DNA from: Dehalococcoidia bacterium
Lineage (GTDB): Bacteria > Chloroflexota > Dehalococcoidia > Bin125
Direction: 5' to 3'
DNA: 64,000 nt
NCBI GenBank assembly: GCA_022825265.1
Contig: JAJDXE010000010.1
Location: forward strand, 248,001-312,000
The translations under genes and the position numbers were made by a program. Below are positions 31,221 to 39,979 of the stretch, piece by piece (the stretch's first letter is position 1; every line of letters begins with the position of its first letter). Under the pieces are notes generated by a model, which saw only the letters and a program-made list of their open reading frames with translations, ran no database searches and was not told the DNA's origin.

Positions 31221-31724
31221 ATGGCGAAGAAGAAGTCGAAGTCAAGGAAGCGTGGCGCAGAGGCTGACGGGGCTCGGGCGAACGAGCGCGTGGTTGCACG
31301 GAACCGTCGCGCGCTGCATCAATACGAGATCCTGCGCCGTTATGAGGCTGGATTGAGCCTGACCGGCTCGGAAATCAAGAGCATCCGCGCCGGACGGGTC
31401 TCGATCCAGGAGGCCTATTGCCGGCCGCGGGGCGGCGAAATGCTCATGATAGGCGCGCATATCGCCCGCTACGAACCATCCGGACAGGCCAATCACGAAC
31501 CAACCCGTGACCGTCGGCTGCTGCTGCATCGGCGAGAGATTGCGCAGATGGAAGAGTCCTTTGCCCAGAAAGGGCTGACATTGATACCGCTCAAACTGTT
31601 TCTGACTCGCGGGCTGGCCAAGTTGGAAATCGGCGTGGGTCGCGGTCGACGGGTGCATGAGAAGCGCGATCGGATGGCTGAGCGCGACGCCCAGCGCCAG
31701 ATCGAACGCGCCTTGAGGCGCTGA
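31221..31724 (+). CDS. smpB: SsrA-binding protein SmpB
   Basis: A 167-residue trans-translation factor that binds tmRNA and rescues stalled ribosomes. The beta-barrel core shows RNRRALHQYEILRRYEAGLSLTGSEIKSIRAGR (named in parts: YEAGLSLTGSEIKSIR), ISIQEAYCRPR-type VSIQEAYC, and RDRRLLLHRREIAQM. LKLFLTRGLAKLEIGVGRGRRVHEKRD is the KxxxxxKG-type C-terminal part that becomes helical in the ribosome. A short basic N-terminal extension (KKKSKSRKRG) is present. The tmRNA gene lies 275 bp downstream on the same strand. Confidence 0.95.
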   Translation: MAKKKSKSRKRGAEADGARANERVVARNRRALHQYEILRRYEAGLSLTGSEIKSIRAGRVSIQEAYCRPRGGEMLMIGAHIARYEPSGQANHEPTRDRRLLLHRREIAQMEESFAQKGLTLIPLKLFLTRGLAKLEIGVGRGRRVHEKRDRMAERDAQRQIERALRR

Positions 31725-31952
31725 GCGGTATCAAACTGACGAGGCTGTGGTGATGCCGCCCACAACATGTTGCACGTGCGACCACCCCGTTGCGTTCTTC
31801 TATCGCCATCGTGCGCAGTTAGTGAGATTTAACATCGAGCCTGTGCACAGTGCGGCCAAGGCCGATGGATGTTTCCCGGTTGCCGTGAGGAGCAACTCAC
31901 GTGTCGGAACGTTTGTTATGTAAGAGGCAGATGGACTAACTGAAGGCGCTAG

Positions 31953-31981
31953 TTGATAGTCTTGATCCATGCCGGTAGATG
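31953..31981 (+). promoter_or_regulatory. Possible sigma-70-type promoter ahead of tmRNA
   Basis: TTGATA (31953-31958) and TAGATG (31976-31981) are 17 bases apart and lie 18 bases before the tmRNA 5' end. The match to consensus is moderate, and a processed 5' leader would be needed. The surrounding 31725-31999 is a gene-free, less GC-rich stretch with a short hairpin (gtgag/ctcac at 31885-31900). Confidence 0.35.
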
Positions 31982-31999
31982 CCGGTGATCAAACCCGAT

Positions 32000-32357
32000 G
32001 GGGACGAAAGGGTTCGACAGCGGTTGACTTCGAGTTGCTGCGTGCTGAGCTGGCGTTGCTCACAAAACTACGCCAACACTCCCTAATTGGCGAAACCAGG
32101 GAACTCGCCCTCGCCGCCTAACCGCGGTGACGCCGCCTCTCAACTGCTGCCGAGTCGGAGAGAGCGCGGCGACATCTAACTCGGATGCCCGTCGCGGGGT
32201 GTAGGGACCGCGATGGAAAGACGCTTCCCACTTACCTGCTCGTAACGGTAGGCCGACGCGCCGGCAGGCAGGGACAACACAAGCGACGGCTACGCACGTA
32301 GACGCGGCCCGCGGCAGTCGTCTGGACGGGGAGTTCGATTCTCCCCCGTCTCCACCA
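32000..32357 (+). ncRNA. ssrA: Transfer-messenger RNA (tmRNA)
   Basis: The 5' end GGGGACG pairs with CGTCTCC at the 3' end (one G-U), followed by the encoded ACCA at 32354-32357. The T arm reads ggggag-ttcgatt-ctcccc and the 5' side has the ...gggttcgacagcgg tmRNA signature. The tag frame that ends at TAA 32119-32121 reads ...GETRELALAA. If the resume codon is GGC at 32089, the tag GETRELALAA closely resembles the short tag I recall for Dehalococcoides (GERELVLAG). Pseudoknot regions follow. Its partner SmpB is encoded just upstream. Confidence 0.93.
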
Positions 32358-32415
32358 GGGCGCCGGATTCGCCCGCTCGGACACAGTTGAGACTGATGCC
32401 TGCTCCTACGAGGCG

Positions 32416-32530
32416 CGGAAACCCTCGCTGAACGAGTTGGCTAGGCTGCCGGGCGTGTCCAGGGGCTACCTGTCGCAGGCTGAACGTTCGCTCACGCCGC
32501 GACCGTCCGCCGCAGCGTGGGCGCGGGCCG
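32416..32530 (+). pseudogene. Degenerate HTH (XRE-like) fragment downstream of tmRNA
   Basis: In the frame of position 32437 the DNA reads SLNELARLPGVSRGYLSQAERSLTPRPS (described in parts), close to the helix-turn-helix of XRE-type repressors (xLAxxAGVSRGYLSQLERG). No start codon with a ribosome-binding site and no continuing protein are present. After about 35 residues the frame becomes Ala/Pro/Thr-rich noise. It begins about 60 bases after the tmRNA 3' end, a favoured site for integrating elements, so it may be the last trace of one. The rest of 32358-32653 shows nothing else. Confidence 0.45.
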
Positions 32531-32653
32531 CCAACCCGACTAGCCTATCAAGCGTCCGCGGGCGCTTGGCCACTTCGCCGCCAACTCCATATGCTGAGTT
32601 CACAAGCGCCACGCCCACGGGGCCACGGCAGCGGCTCGACGGGAGAGCGGATC

Positions 32654-33055
32654 ATGGTGAGTGGCAGCGACGCTCGCAGTGGACTGATCCTGCCACCCGG
32701 CCTTGGGTCCACGCCTTCCGCCGGTAGTGGGGCGGCGTTCGGTCGCGACTTTTTCGAGAGCGTCCTGCCGCAGTCGGTTCAGTCCTACTGCAACCAGGTC
32801 ACCTGCACGTCGCCGGTGGTCGAGGTCTACACGATCGACGGGCGCAAGCACTACGTGCGCGCCGTGTCGGCCGTCTCCGAGCGCTGGGTCGCGCTCGACA
32901 CCCAGGACGACGGGGATGAACCGGTGCAGGTCTTCTTGCCTTACGAAACCGTCCTGCGGGTCGAGATTCATGCCGATCTGACTCCGGAAATGCGGCGTCT
33001 CGGCTTTCTCACCGTACCGGCGTCTGCGTCAGAAACAGAGCCGAACCCGAGCTGA
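32654..33055 (+). CDS. Hypothetical protein, 133 aa
   Basis: A soluble protein starting at ATG 32654, with GGGAG ten bases upstream. A flexible Gly/Ser N-terminus (to about residue 25) is followed by FFESVLPQSVQSYCNQVTC. A compact beta-type segment comes next: VVEVYTIDGRKHYVRAV, SERWVALDTQDD, VQVFLPYETVLRVEIH. The small beta-barrel-like segment resembles Hfq/LSm- or YlxP-size domains only superficially. It stands alone between the tmRNA region and the peptide transporter. No family is recognised. Confidence 0.5.
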   Translation: MVSGSDARSGLILPPGLGSTPSAGSGAAFGRDFFESVLPQSVQSYCNQVTCTSPVVEVYTIDGRKHYVRAVSAVSERWVALDTQDDGDEPVQVFLPYETVLRVEIHADLTPEMRRLGFLTVPASASETEPNPS

Positions 33056-33289
33056 ATCTGTTCACGAACGCCGTTGCGGGCGCTTCCTCGATCCGGGTCA
33101 GCAAGCCTCGTCTGGTTATCCGAACCCACTTCAGTGATCGCGCCGAGGTAATGTACGAGTTCGTGAACTAACGCGATCATTACAAAGAGTTTTTCCGCCA
33201 GTGTCATGTACGCTACGTGGAACTGACCCGGCAGGCTCAGTGTCGGGCGCACAGTCATCGGCGGGCCCTTCCCGTCGTAGGAGGTACGA

Positions 33290-35413
33290 ATGAGCGAGCG
33301 AAACTATTGGCAAAGGATGCGCCGGCGACAAATGTCGCGTCGCGCGTTGCTCGGAGCATCCGCCCGCGCCGGTGTCGGCGCCGCCGGTCTGGCTTTGGTC
33401 GGCTGCGGCGACGATGACGACGACGGCCAGCAGGCCGCGGCGCAGGTTCAGCAGCAGCAGCAACAGCAGCAGCAGGCCATGCAGGACCAGGCTCAGCAGC
33501 AGGCCGACCAGGCGGATCAGCAGGAAGCGGCTGCTGACCAGCAGGATGGCCAGCAGCAGATGGTCTCAGGCGCGCCAGCCGGGATCGTTACCGGCGGTAC
33601 GCGTGTCGCGCCCTTCGTCGGGCCCTACTCGGGTAACCCGCCGACTCTGGACCCGTATGAGAACCTGACCTACCGCGCCCAGATCCCTTCCGGGTTCCAC
33701 TACTCGAAGCTGATCCAGGCGATCACTGGTGGCGACGGCGTCAACCCCGGCAACACCGCGCAGTACGAGAACGACCTTGCTGCCTCGATGCCGGAGATTC
33801 CCGAGCCGACGGTCTACCTCTTCACCCTGCGTGAGGACGCCAACTGGCACGACGTCGACCCGCTCAACGGCCGCCAGATCACGATCGCCGACATCCAGGC
33901 GACCCACGACCGGTTCAAGGAAATTTCCGCGAACGCGGCCGGCTGGGACAACGTCATCGCCCAGTTCACCACCGGCGAAGACAACTCGATCCGCTTCGAC
34001 CTGCACCGCCCGCACGCGCCATTCCTGACGCTGGCCGGCTCCTCGCAGCACATGTGGATCATCCCCCAGGAAATCGTCGACGACGGCACCGTCGCCCAGC
34101 GCCCGGTCGGCTCCGGCCCCTGGGTGTTCGACAGCTACGAGCCCGACGTCGCGATCAACTGGGTGCGCAACCCGAATTGGCACCGCAGCCGCGACTACGT
34201 CAACGCCGCCGTTTCCTCGGGCGCGGGCGGATTCAATGGCATCTCCGGCGCCGACCCGCAGCTCTTCCCGCTGATGGACGGCATCACGGCGACCATGAAC
34301 GGCGCCACCGACGTGCTGATCCCGGCGCTCGGCGACGGCACGCTGGACTACTCCCAGCTCAGCCCCGCGATCTTTAAGCAGGCTCGCGACGCGGCCCCGC
34401 AGATTGAGGACGACGGCTACGTCTACACCCTCAACACGGTGCCCGGCGGGTTCTACTTCAACTACTCGATCCCGCCCTGGAACGACGTGCGCGTGCGCCA
34501 GGCGCTGTCGCTGTCGATGGACCGCGACGGCGTCCTCGCCGCGACCGACGACACCGGCCGCGGTGGCTGGCACAGCCCGCTCTCGCAGATCGCGCCGTAC
34601 TGGCTCGACCCGAAGGACCTCGACACCTTCGGCGCGCAATTCGAGGGCGAAGATTCCGGCTCACTCTTCCACCGCGATCTGGCCAAGGCCCGCCAGCTGC
34701 TCGACGCCGCCGGCTACCCCGAAGGCATCCAGGCGACGTTGCACGGCACCGCCGACTACGGCGCGACCGTGGTCAACCTCTACGAGGCCTGCGCCGCGAC
34801 CGCCGCCGAGGCCGGCTTCCAGTTCGAGTTCTTCTTCAAGGAGTACGCCGCCTACATCGCCTCGATCTTCCGCGGCAACTTCCCCGACGACTGGGATGGC
34901 GAGTCGAGCCATCTGGGTATCGGACCGCTGTACGGCGGCGCCACCGACCCCGAGGACATCTGGGCTGCGGTCTACTCCCGCACCTCCGGACGTCACAACT
35001 GGGGCTCGGCCGGCCGCACCCCGGACGGTCTGGCCGAGGTGCTCACGCGCGACACCGGCGGCAACGCCGAGGCATGGTCGCACGCGAACGCCGTCTCCGG
35101 CGGCGGCCCGGGCACCGACGAGCGCCTGCACGAGATGTTCGACCAGCAGAAGGGCATGCTCGACTTCGACGAGCGTCTGGCCTTCACGCAGGACATCCAG
35201 CGCTACATGTCAACCAAGATGTACATGGTTCCGTACGTTGCGGGACCTGGCGTCTACGCCTTCAACCCCTGGATGAAGCAGGTCGACCCGCGCAATGGCG
35301 AAGTCATCGACAACGCCGATCAGCGCCTGTGGCCAAAGGCCAACTACGCCTGGGGCTCCGAGGGCGAACCGTTCTTCATGCTCGACCAGAGCATCAAGGA
35401 CGAGTACGTCTAA
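33290..35413 (+). CDS. Peptide/nickel-type ABC transporter substrate-binding lipoprotein (SBP_bac_5), Tat signal
   Basis: A 707-residue binding protein. The N-terminus has a twin-arginine motif (SRRALLG, R17-R18), a hydrophobic run and the lipobox LVGC (Cys39). An Asp run follows, then a Gln-rich linker (about 46-90, coded by near-tandem CAG). The binding fold starts near residue 100 (GTRVAPFVGPYSGNPPTLDPY) with YLFTLREDANWHDVDPLNGR, LHRPHAPFLTLAGSS and YYFNYSIPPWNDVRVRQALSLSMDRD-type landmarks. A consensus ribosome-binding site AGGAGG precedes the ATG. It heads an operon with two permeases. No ATPases are in the window, so they must come from elsewhere. Confidence 0.9.
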   Translation: MSERNYWQRMRRRQMSRRALLGASARAGVGAAGLALVGCGDDDDDGQQAAAQVQQQQQQQQQAMQDQAQQQADQADQQEAAADQQDGQQQMVSGAPAGIVTGGTRVAPFVGPYSGNPPTLDPYENLTYRAQIPSGFHYSKLIQAITGGDGVNPGNTAQYENDLAASMPEIPEPTVYLFTLREDANWHDVDPLNGRQITIADIQATHDRFKEISANAAGWDNVIAQFTTGEDNSIRFDLHRPHAPFLTLAGSSQHMWIIPQEIVDDGTVAQRPVGSGPWVFDSYEPDVAINWVRNPNWHRSRDYVNAAVSSGAGGFNGISGADPQLFPLMDGITATMNGATDVLIPALGDGTLDYSQLSPAIFKQARDAAPQIEDDGYVYTLNTVPGGFYFNYSIPPWNDVRVRQALSLSMDRDGVLAATDDTGRGGWHSPLSQIAPYWLDPKDLDTFGAQFEGEDSGSLFHRDLAKARQLLDAAGYPEGIQATLHGTADYGATVVNLYEACAATAAEAGFQFEFFFKEYAAYIASIFRGNFPDDWDGESSHLGIGPLYGGATDPEDIWAAVYSRTSGRHNWGSAGRTPDGLAEVLTRDTGGNAEAWSHANAVSGGGPGTDERLHEMFDQQKGMLDFDERLAFTQDIQRYMSTKMYMVPYVAGPGVYAFNPWMKQVDPRNGEVIDNADQRLWPKANYAWGSEGEPFFMLDQSIKDEYV

Positions 35414-35434
35414 GGCCCGGTTGCAACCAACCCG

Positions 35435-35484
35435 CGGGAGGCGCGGCCCAGACAGCACCTCGCTTCTGGTCGTCGCGCCTCCCG
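35435..35484 (+). terminator. Large hairpin between binding-protein and permease genes
   Basis: An 11-bp perfect inverted repeat (cgggaggcgcg / cgcgcctcccg) with a 28-base loop, 22 bases after the binding-protein stop codon. No long U-run follows. It may attenuate transcription or protect the binding-protein mRNA 3' end, giving the usual excess of binding protein over permease. The remaining 100 bp up to the permease gene hold nothing else visible. Confidence 0.5.
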
Positions 35485-35581
35485 TTGGCGTATCTTGCTG
35501 AATGTGAACCGACCGATCACACGTTCCGCCGGCACCCAAACAACAAACACGATCGCGTTTGACGAATAGGGGCGAGTAGCG

Positions 35582-36547
35582 ATGCGGCAGTACATCTTCC
35601 GTCGAATCCTCCTGATCATCCCCACGATGATCGGCGTCACGATGCTCGTTTCGCTGATCGCTCAGCTGCTGCCCGGTGACTTCATTGACGTGATGCTCGC
35701 CGACCATGTCGGTCAGGGCGAAGACCGCGAAGAGATCCGCGCCAAGTGGGAAGAGGAGTTGGGCTGGAACGACCCCTGGATCGTGCAATATGGCAACTGG
35801 CTGTGGCGCATGCTGCAGGGCGACCTCGGCACCTCGCTGATTGGCGCCTTCCAGACCGTCAACGAGGAACTCAAAACGAGAATCCCGGTGACCCTCGAGC
35901 TCGGGGTCTTATCGCTCATTGTGGGGGTGGCGATCGCCTTACCCGTTGGCATTGTCTCGGCGGTGAGACAAGACTCGGTGATCGATTACGTGATGCGCGG
36001 CACCGCGATCCTCGCGCTGTCAGTACCCGGCTTCTGGCTGGCCGTGATCATCATCCGCATCGTCTTCCCCCAGCTCGGTCTGCCCTCGTTACCCCTGCTC
36101 TATAGCGATCCGACGGAGAATCTGGCCGAAAATCTCCGCCAGATGTATGTCCCCGCGATCATCCTGGGCATCGGCTTGGCCGGCCCAGTGATGCGCCTCA
36201 CCCGAGGCGAAATGCTCGAGGTCCTGCGCCAGGACTACGTGCGCACCGCACGCGCCAAGGGGCTACAGGAGAACTCCGTGATCGTGCGTCACGCCATGCG
36301 CAACGCACTAATCCCGGTGCTCACCCTGATTGGCCTGTCGGCTTCGATCCTGGTCGGCGGCTCCGTAATCATGGAGTCGGTGTTCACGCTGCCCGGCATG
36401 GGCCTGCGTATGATCACCGCGCTCAAGGATCGCGACATCCCCGTGGTGATGGGCATCATGGTCGTGATCGCGATCGTCGTGATTGTCGCCAACCTGTTGA
36501 TCGACATCGCCTATTCGCTCGTCGATCCACGTATCCGCTACAACTAG
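35582..36547 (+). CDS. Peptide-type ABC transporter permease (DppB-like)
   Basis: A 321-residue permease with about six spans. It starts MRQYIFRRILLIIPTMIGVT, the standard DppB opening, and has TLELGVLSLIVGVAIALPVG as the start of the transport core. The EAA loop DYVRTARAKGL and HAMRNALIPVLTLIGLS follow, then VESVFTLPGMG-type MESVFTLPGMGLRM. An extracytoplasmic insert between spans 1 and 2 (QGEDREEIRAKWEEELGWNDPW) is normal. It is the second gene of the operon and pairs with the next permease. Confidence 0.93.
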   Translation: MRQYIFRRILLIIPTMIGVTMLVSLIAQLLPGDFIDVMLADHVGQGEDREEIRAKWEEELGWNDPWIVQYGNWLWRMLQGDLGTSLIGAFQTVNEELKTRIPVTLELGVLSLIVGVAIALPVGIVSAVRQDSVIDYVMRGTAILALSVPGFWLAVIIIRIVFPQLGLPSLPLLYSDPTENLAENLRQMYVPAIILGIGLAGPVMRLTRGEMLEVLRQDYVRTARAKGLQENSVIVRHAMRNALIPVLTLIGLSASILVGGSVIMESVFTLPGMGLRMITALKDRDIPVVMGIMVVIAIVVIVANLLIDIAYSLVDPRIRYN

Positions 36548-36584
36548 TCGCCGCAAGCCGAGTGGCCCGGGAGGGAGCAGGCTG

Positions 36585-38009
36585 ATGTCAGACGCGCAGG
36601 AGTCCGTATCGGCTTACGCGGTCCAGGACGAAGGCGGAATCGCCAACTGGATCCGCGACCAGATGCAGTTGTTGATCGACCGCTCGGTCTCGAGCCCGAT
36701 CGGGTTCATCACCGCCATCGCCATGCTGATCGTGGCGGGCACGGTCGGCTTCCTCGTCGGCGTCATCGTGATGCCCTACTGGATGTACAAGCGCAAGAAG
36801 TACCTGGGCGCATTCGGCGCCTTCATCCTGCTGGCCTGCGTGGTTGTGGCCGCAATCGCTCCGCTCTTACAGACGGTTGAGCAGGATCCGGCCGCCGTCC
36901 GCGTCGCGCCCTACACCAAAGCCTCCTTCTCCGAGCGTTTCCTCTCGCCCAACGCCGATCACATCATGGGCACCGACAACCAGGGCCGCGACATGGTCAC
37001 GCGGATCATCTACGGCTCCGAGGTGACGGTGCTGGTCGGCTTCGGCTCGGTCATTGCGACAGCGGTGCTCTCGACCGCGATTGGACTCGTTTCCGGCTAC
37101 TTCGCCGGGGCCGGGGCCAGCTGGTCGATGCGCGCCCCCCGGTTCATTCTCGATTTGGCGATCCCCATACCCTCGACCATGACCGGACCAGGGCTCGCCT
37201 ATGCAATCCCGCGAATGATCGCGAGCCTGCCGATCTGGTGGTTCTTCGCCTTACCCTTTGCACTTGTGGTTCTGGCAGTGCAGATCGTGATCAAGATCAT
37301 CGACATCGGCACGCTCGGCTTGTTCAACACACAGATCGAACAGGCACAGGACAGCCTGCTCGGCAACCTGCCGGCCAAGGGCGGGCCGGTACCGGATGTC
37401 GACATCGTGCTGCAGCGCATCGTCGACGTTTGGAACGCCTTCCCCGCGATCTTCTTGATCCTCGGCATTCTCGCGATCATCGGCGCCGGCGGCGACGGCT
37501 TCTTCGGCCTCGGCTTCGGTCCCAACTTCGGTCCCCAGGCCAACATCGGCGACGAATGGTTCTGGCAGGTCTTCCCGCGCACGACGACCGTGATCTTGAC
37601 CGTGGCGCTAGTGCTGGCGGCGGGCAACTCGCGGATCGTCCGCGGCGCTGTGCTCGCCACGCGCGCCGCACAGTACGTCGAGGCGGCCCGCACTCTGGGC
37701 GCCTCCAACGTGCGCATCATGATCGCGCACATCGTGCCCAACATCATGGCCACGATCATCATCCTCGCCTCGCTCAACCTGGGCGCCGCCGTGCTGATCG
37801 AAGCCGCCATCTCCTTCCTCGGTTTCGGCATCCCGCCGCCCTTCCCGACCTGGGGCCGCGACACCGGCGGGCTGGCCCTGACCTACGCGACCGAAGCCTG
37901 GTGGCTGGGCGTCTTCCCCGGACTCTCGATCATGATCGCCGTGTTCGGCTTCAACATGATGGGCGACGCCCTGCGCGACATCCTCGACCCGCGCCTGCGC
38001 GGCACCTAG
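36585..38009 (+). CDS. Peptide-type ABC transporter permease (DppC-like), enlarged
   Basis: A 474-residue permease, well over the usual 280-320. The N-terminus has an extra span pair (about 40-95). DppC landmarks follow: HIMGTDNQGRDMVTRIIYG, VLVGFGSVIATAVLSTAIGL, then a roughly 85-residue insertion with extra hydrophobic stretches (IWWFFALPFALVVLAVQIVI) before QRIVDVWNAFPAIFLILGI. The EAA loop is YVEAARTLGASNVRIMIAHIVPN, and the end is SFLGFGIPPPFPTWGRD...DPRLRGT. It is followed by a strong terminator. Confidence 0.9.
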   Translation: MSDAQESVSAYAVQDEGGIANWIRDQMQLLIDRSVSSPIGFITAIAMLIVAGTVGFLVGVIVMPYWMYKRKKYLGAFGAFILLACVVVAAIAPLLQTVEQDPAAVRVAPYTKASFSERFLSPNADHIMGTDNQGRDMVTRIIYGSEVTVLVGFGSVIATAVLSTAIGLVSGYFAGAGASWSMRAPRFILDLAIPIPSTMTGPGLAYAIPRMIASLPIWWFFALPFALVVLAVQIVIKIIDIGTLGLFNTQIEQAQDSLLGNLPAKGGPVPDVDIVLQRIVDVWNAFPAIFLILGILAIIGAGGDGFFGLGFGPNFGPQANIGDEWFWQVFPRTTTVILTVALVLAAGNSRIVRGAVLATRAAQYVEAARTLGASNVRIMIAHIVPNIMATIIILASLNLGAAVLIEAAISFLGFGIPPPFPTWGRDTGGLALTYATEAWWLGVFPGLSIMIAVFGFNMMGDALRDILDPRLRGT

Positions 38010-38036
38010 GGCGTCAACACCAGATATGGACCTAGA

Positions 38037-38066
38037 CGAAGGCCGCTCCCCGAGGAGCGGCCTTCG
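38037..38066 (+). terminator. Rho-independent-type terminator of the peptide ABC operon
   Basis: A perfect 13-bp stem (cgaaggccgctcc / ggagcggccttcg) with the 4-base loop ccga starts 28 bases after the permease stop and is followed by ttgtggtt. It also stands 48 bp before the end of the leftward mutL gene and could work in both directions. Confidence 0.85.
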
Positions 38067-38113
38067 TTGTGGTTGGGATATGAACCGGAACGGCGAGAGC
38101 GCTGGAGGATGAG

Positions 38114-39979
38114 TTACTTGCGGCGGAACTGACGCAGGACGTCGTCGGCCGAGATTTCGACCAGGGTCGGCCGGCCGTGCGGACAGGAATGTGGATTGTC
38201 GCAGCGCTCCAGGTCGCGCAGCAAGGCCGCCATGGCAGGCGTGTCCAGCACTTGACCGCGGCGCACCGATCCGTGGCATGCGGCTGAGGCGGCCGCGCGA
38301 TCGAAGCGCTCCGGCTCCTCGCGGTAGCCGCTCAGGTCGGCCAGCAGGCCGCGCACCAGCGACTCGGCCTCTGCGGCGGCCATCGCCTCGGGTATTGCGC
38401 GCAGGCGCAGCGCTCGTTCGCCAAAGTGGTCCGCTTCGAAGCCCAGGCTGATCATTCGGTCGGCTGCTGCACCAAAGGTTGCCGCTTCCTCGGCGTCGAG
38501 CGAGAGCAGGAGCGGGTCGAGCAGCGGCTGGACCGCCGCCGCACGAGGCCCGGCCGCATCGCTCAGCAGGCGTTCATAGAGCACCCGCTCATGCGCTGCA
38601 TGCTGGTCGACCAGGACGAGACCTTCCGGACCCTCGGCGATGATGAAGGTGCGGTGCAGCTGACCGACCATGCGCAGCGGTGGAAGCGTTGTCGCGGCCG
38701 GCGCAGACCCAAACGCTTGCGACAGGGCCGGTTCGGCCACCGCGCGCGGCTGACTTGGCCGCAGCGGCAGCGCCTGCCTCGGTACGGCTGCGTTCGGGGG
38801 CTGCTCCGCAGGCCCGGCGAACTCCTGCGACCGGAGTTCCAGATCCGCTGCAACCGGGCTTCCCGTCGGCGCATCCGTCCGCTGCCCAGGCAAGCCCCGG
38901 TCCGCCCGCAGACGTCTCGGCGAGGCGTACCGGTCCCGGTGCAGGGCCTCGCGGATCGTGCGACCGAGCAAGGCGAAGGCGGCGTCCGGCTCGCGCAGTT
39001 TGACTTCGGTCTTGGCTGGGTGAATGTTCACATCGACCGACTCCGGCGGCACTCGCAGGCGCGCCACGACGAGCGGGAACTCGCCCGCGCCGAGCCAGTC
39101 GCGGTAGGCTTCCTGCACGGCGTAGGAGAGCCGCCGGTCATGCACCGGCCGACCGTTGACGAACAGCCGGATCCGCTCGCGCGTGCGCCGCGCGTCGTCG
39201 GGCGAACCGGCGAACCCGTCCAGGCTGAGCTCGGTCCGATCGGACTGCGCCTCGAGCCAGATCGCGCGCTGCGCCGCCTGATGGTCGAAGACCGCGCCGA
39301 GCGCCTCGCGCAACGCCGACGCCCGATCGATCCCGGCCGGCGCTTCATGGTCGAGCGGTGTGCGGCCGTCGATCGTGGTCCGCAAGGAGCAGCCCGGATT
39401 GGCCAAGGCGGCGTCCGTGGCGGCGCGCAACAGCGCCGCCCGTTCAGCCCGCGCTCCGGCGAGAAAGGCGCGCCGCGCCGGCTGACCGGCGAACAGATCA
39501 ATCACTTCTACGGTGGCGCCGACCGATCGCGCTGCCGGGCGGACCCTGCCCGCCGCCCCGCGATCGAACTCGATCGTGCTTGCCGCCTCGGCCTCCAGCG
39601 TCCTCGTCGTCAGAGTGAGCCGCCCGGCCGCCGCCGCGATCGCGGGCAGCGCCTCGCCGCGGAAGCCGTAGCTGGTCAACCGGCCGAGATCCTCCACGGT
39701 CTCAAGCTTGGAGGTCGCATGACGGCGGAAGGCGAGCGCCAGCTCCTCGGCCGCGATCCCGCGTCCGTCGTCATGCACCGCGATCCGCTCCTGACCGCCG
39801 CCGGCGATCTCGACGGCGATCCGCCTCGAACCGGCGTCGAGCGCGTTCTCGAGTAGTTCCTTGAGCACGGCCGCCGGCCGCTCGATCACCTCGCCCGCCG
39901 CGATCTGCGCCGCAACCCGTTCGGGCAGCTCGCGGATCGCGCCGGCTCGCTCGAACGCCGCAGCCGAGTCGGCGTTCAC
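38114..39979 (-). CDS. mutL: DNA mismatch repair protein MutL (endonuclease-type)
   Basis: A 621-residue GHKL ATPase. Motifs: IAAGEVIERPAAVLKELLENALDAGS (named in parts: GEVIERP, ELLENALDAG), DDGRGI, and TSYGFRGEAL. The C-terminal domain holds the metal-dependent nicking motif DQHAAHERVLYE (DQHAx2Ex4E) plus ACHGSVRRG and CPHGRPT, so it should be a nicking MutL as in organisms without MutH. The GTG start overlaps the mutS stop by 3 bases (GTGA), so the pair is translationally coupled. The linker (about 330-420) is Pro/Ala-rich. Confidence 0.95.
   Translation of the reverse strand: MNADSAAAFERAGAIRELPERVAAQIAAGEVIERPAAVLKELLENALDAGSRRIAVEIAGGGQERIAVHDDGRGIAAEELALAFRRHATSKLETVEDLGRLTSYGFRGEALPAIAAAAGRLTLTTRTLEAEAASTIEFDRGAAGRVRPAARSVGATVEVIDLFAGQPARRAFLAGARAERAALLRAATDAALANPGCSLRTTIDGRTPLDHEAPAGIDRASALREALGAVFDHQAAQRAIWLEAQSDRTELSLDGFAGSPDDARRTRERIRLFVNGRPVHDRRLSYAVQEAYRDWLGAGEFPLVVARLRVPPESVDVNIHPAKTEVKLREPDAAFALLGRTIREALHRDRYASPRRLRADRGLPGQRTDAPTGSPVAADLELRSQEFAGPAEQPPNAAVPRQALPLRPSQPRAVAEPALSQAFGSAPAATTLPPLRMVGQLHRTFIIAEGPEGLVLVDQHAAHERVLYERLLSDAAGPRAAAVQPLLDPLLLSLDAEEAATFGAAADRMISLGFEADHFGERALRLRAIPEAMAAAEAESLVRGLLADLSGYREEPERFDRAAASAACHGSVRRGQVLDTPAMAALLRDLERCDNPHSCPHGRPTLVEISADDVLRQFRRK

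Noticed and set aside
32437..32727. Calling the HTH-like fragment a working gene
   Set aside because: It starts at a TTG without a ribosome-binding site and becomes low-complexity after about 35 residues.
32968..33258. A reverse frame containing HELVH that looks like a metalloprotease motif
   Set aside because: The frame is 96 codons, overlaps the hypothetical gene at 32654 and lacks any other protease feature. The motif is probably chance.
33448..33475. A CRISPR-like or satellite reading of the CAG-rich stretch
   Set aside because: It is a coding Gln-rich linker of a lipoprotein, with no spacers.
38426..39856. A 476-codon forward frame opposite mutL
   Set aside because: It is Arg/Gln/Gly-rich antisense of mutL, whose motifs are unambiguous.
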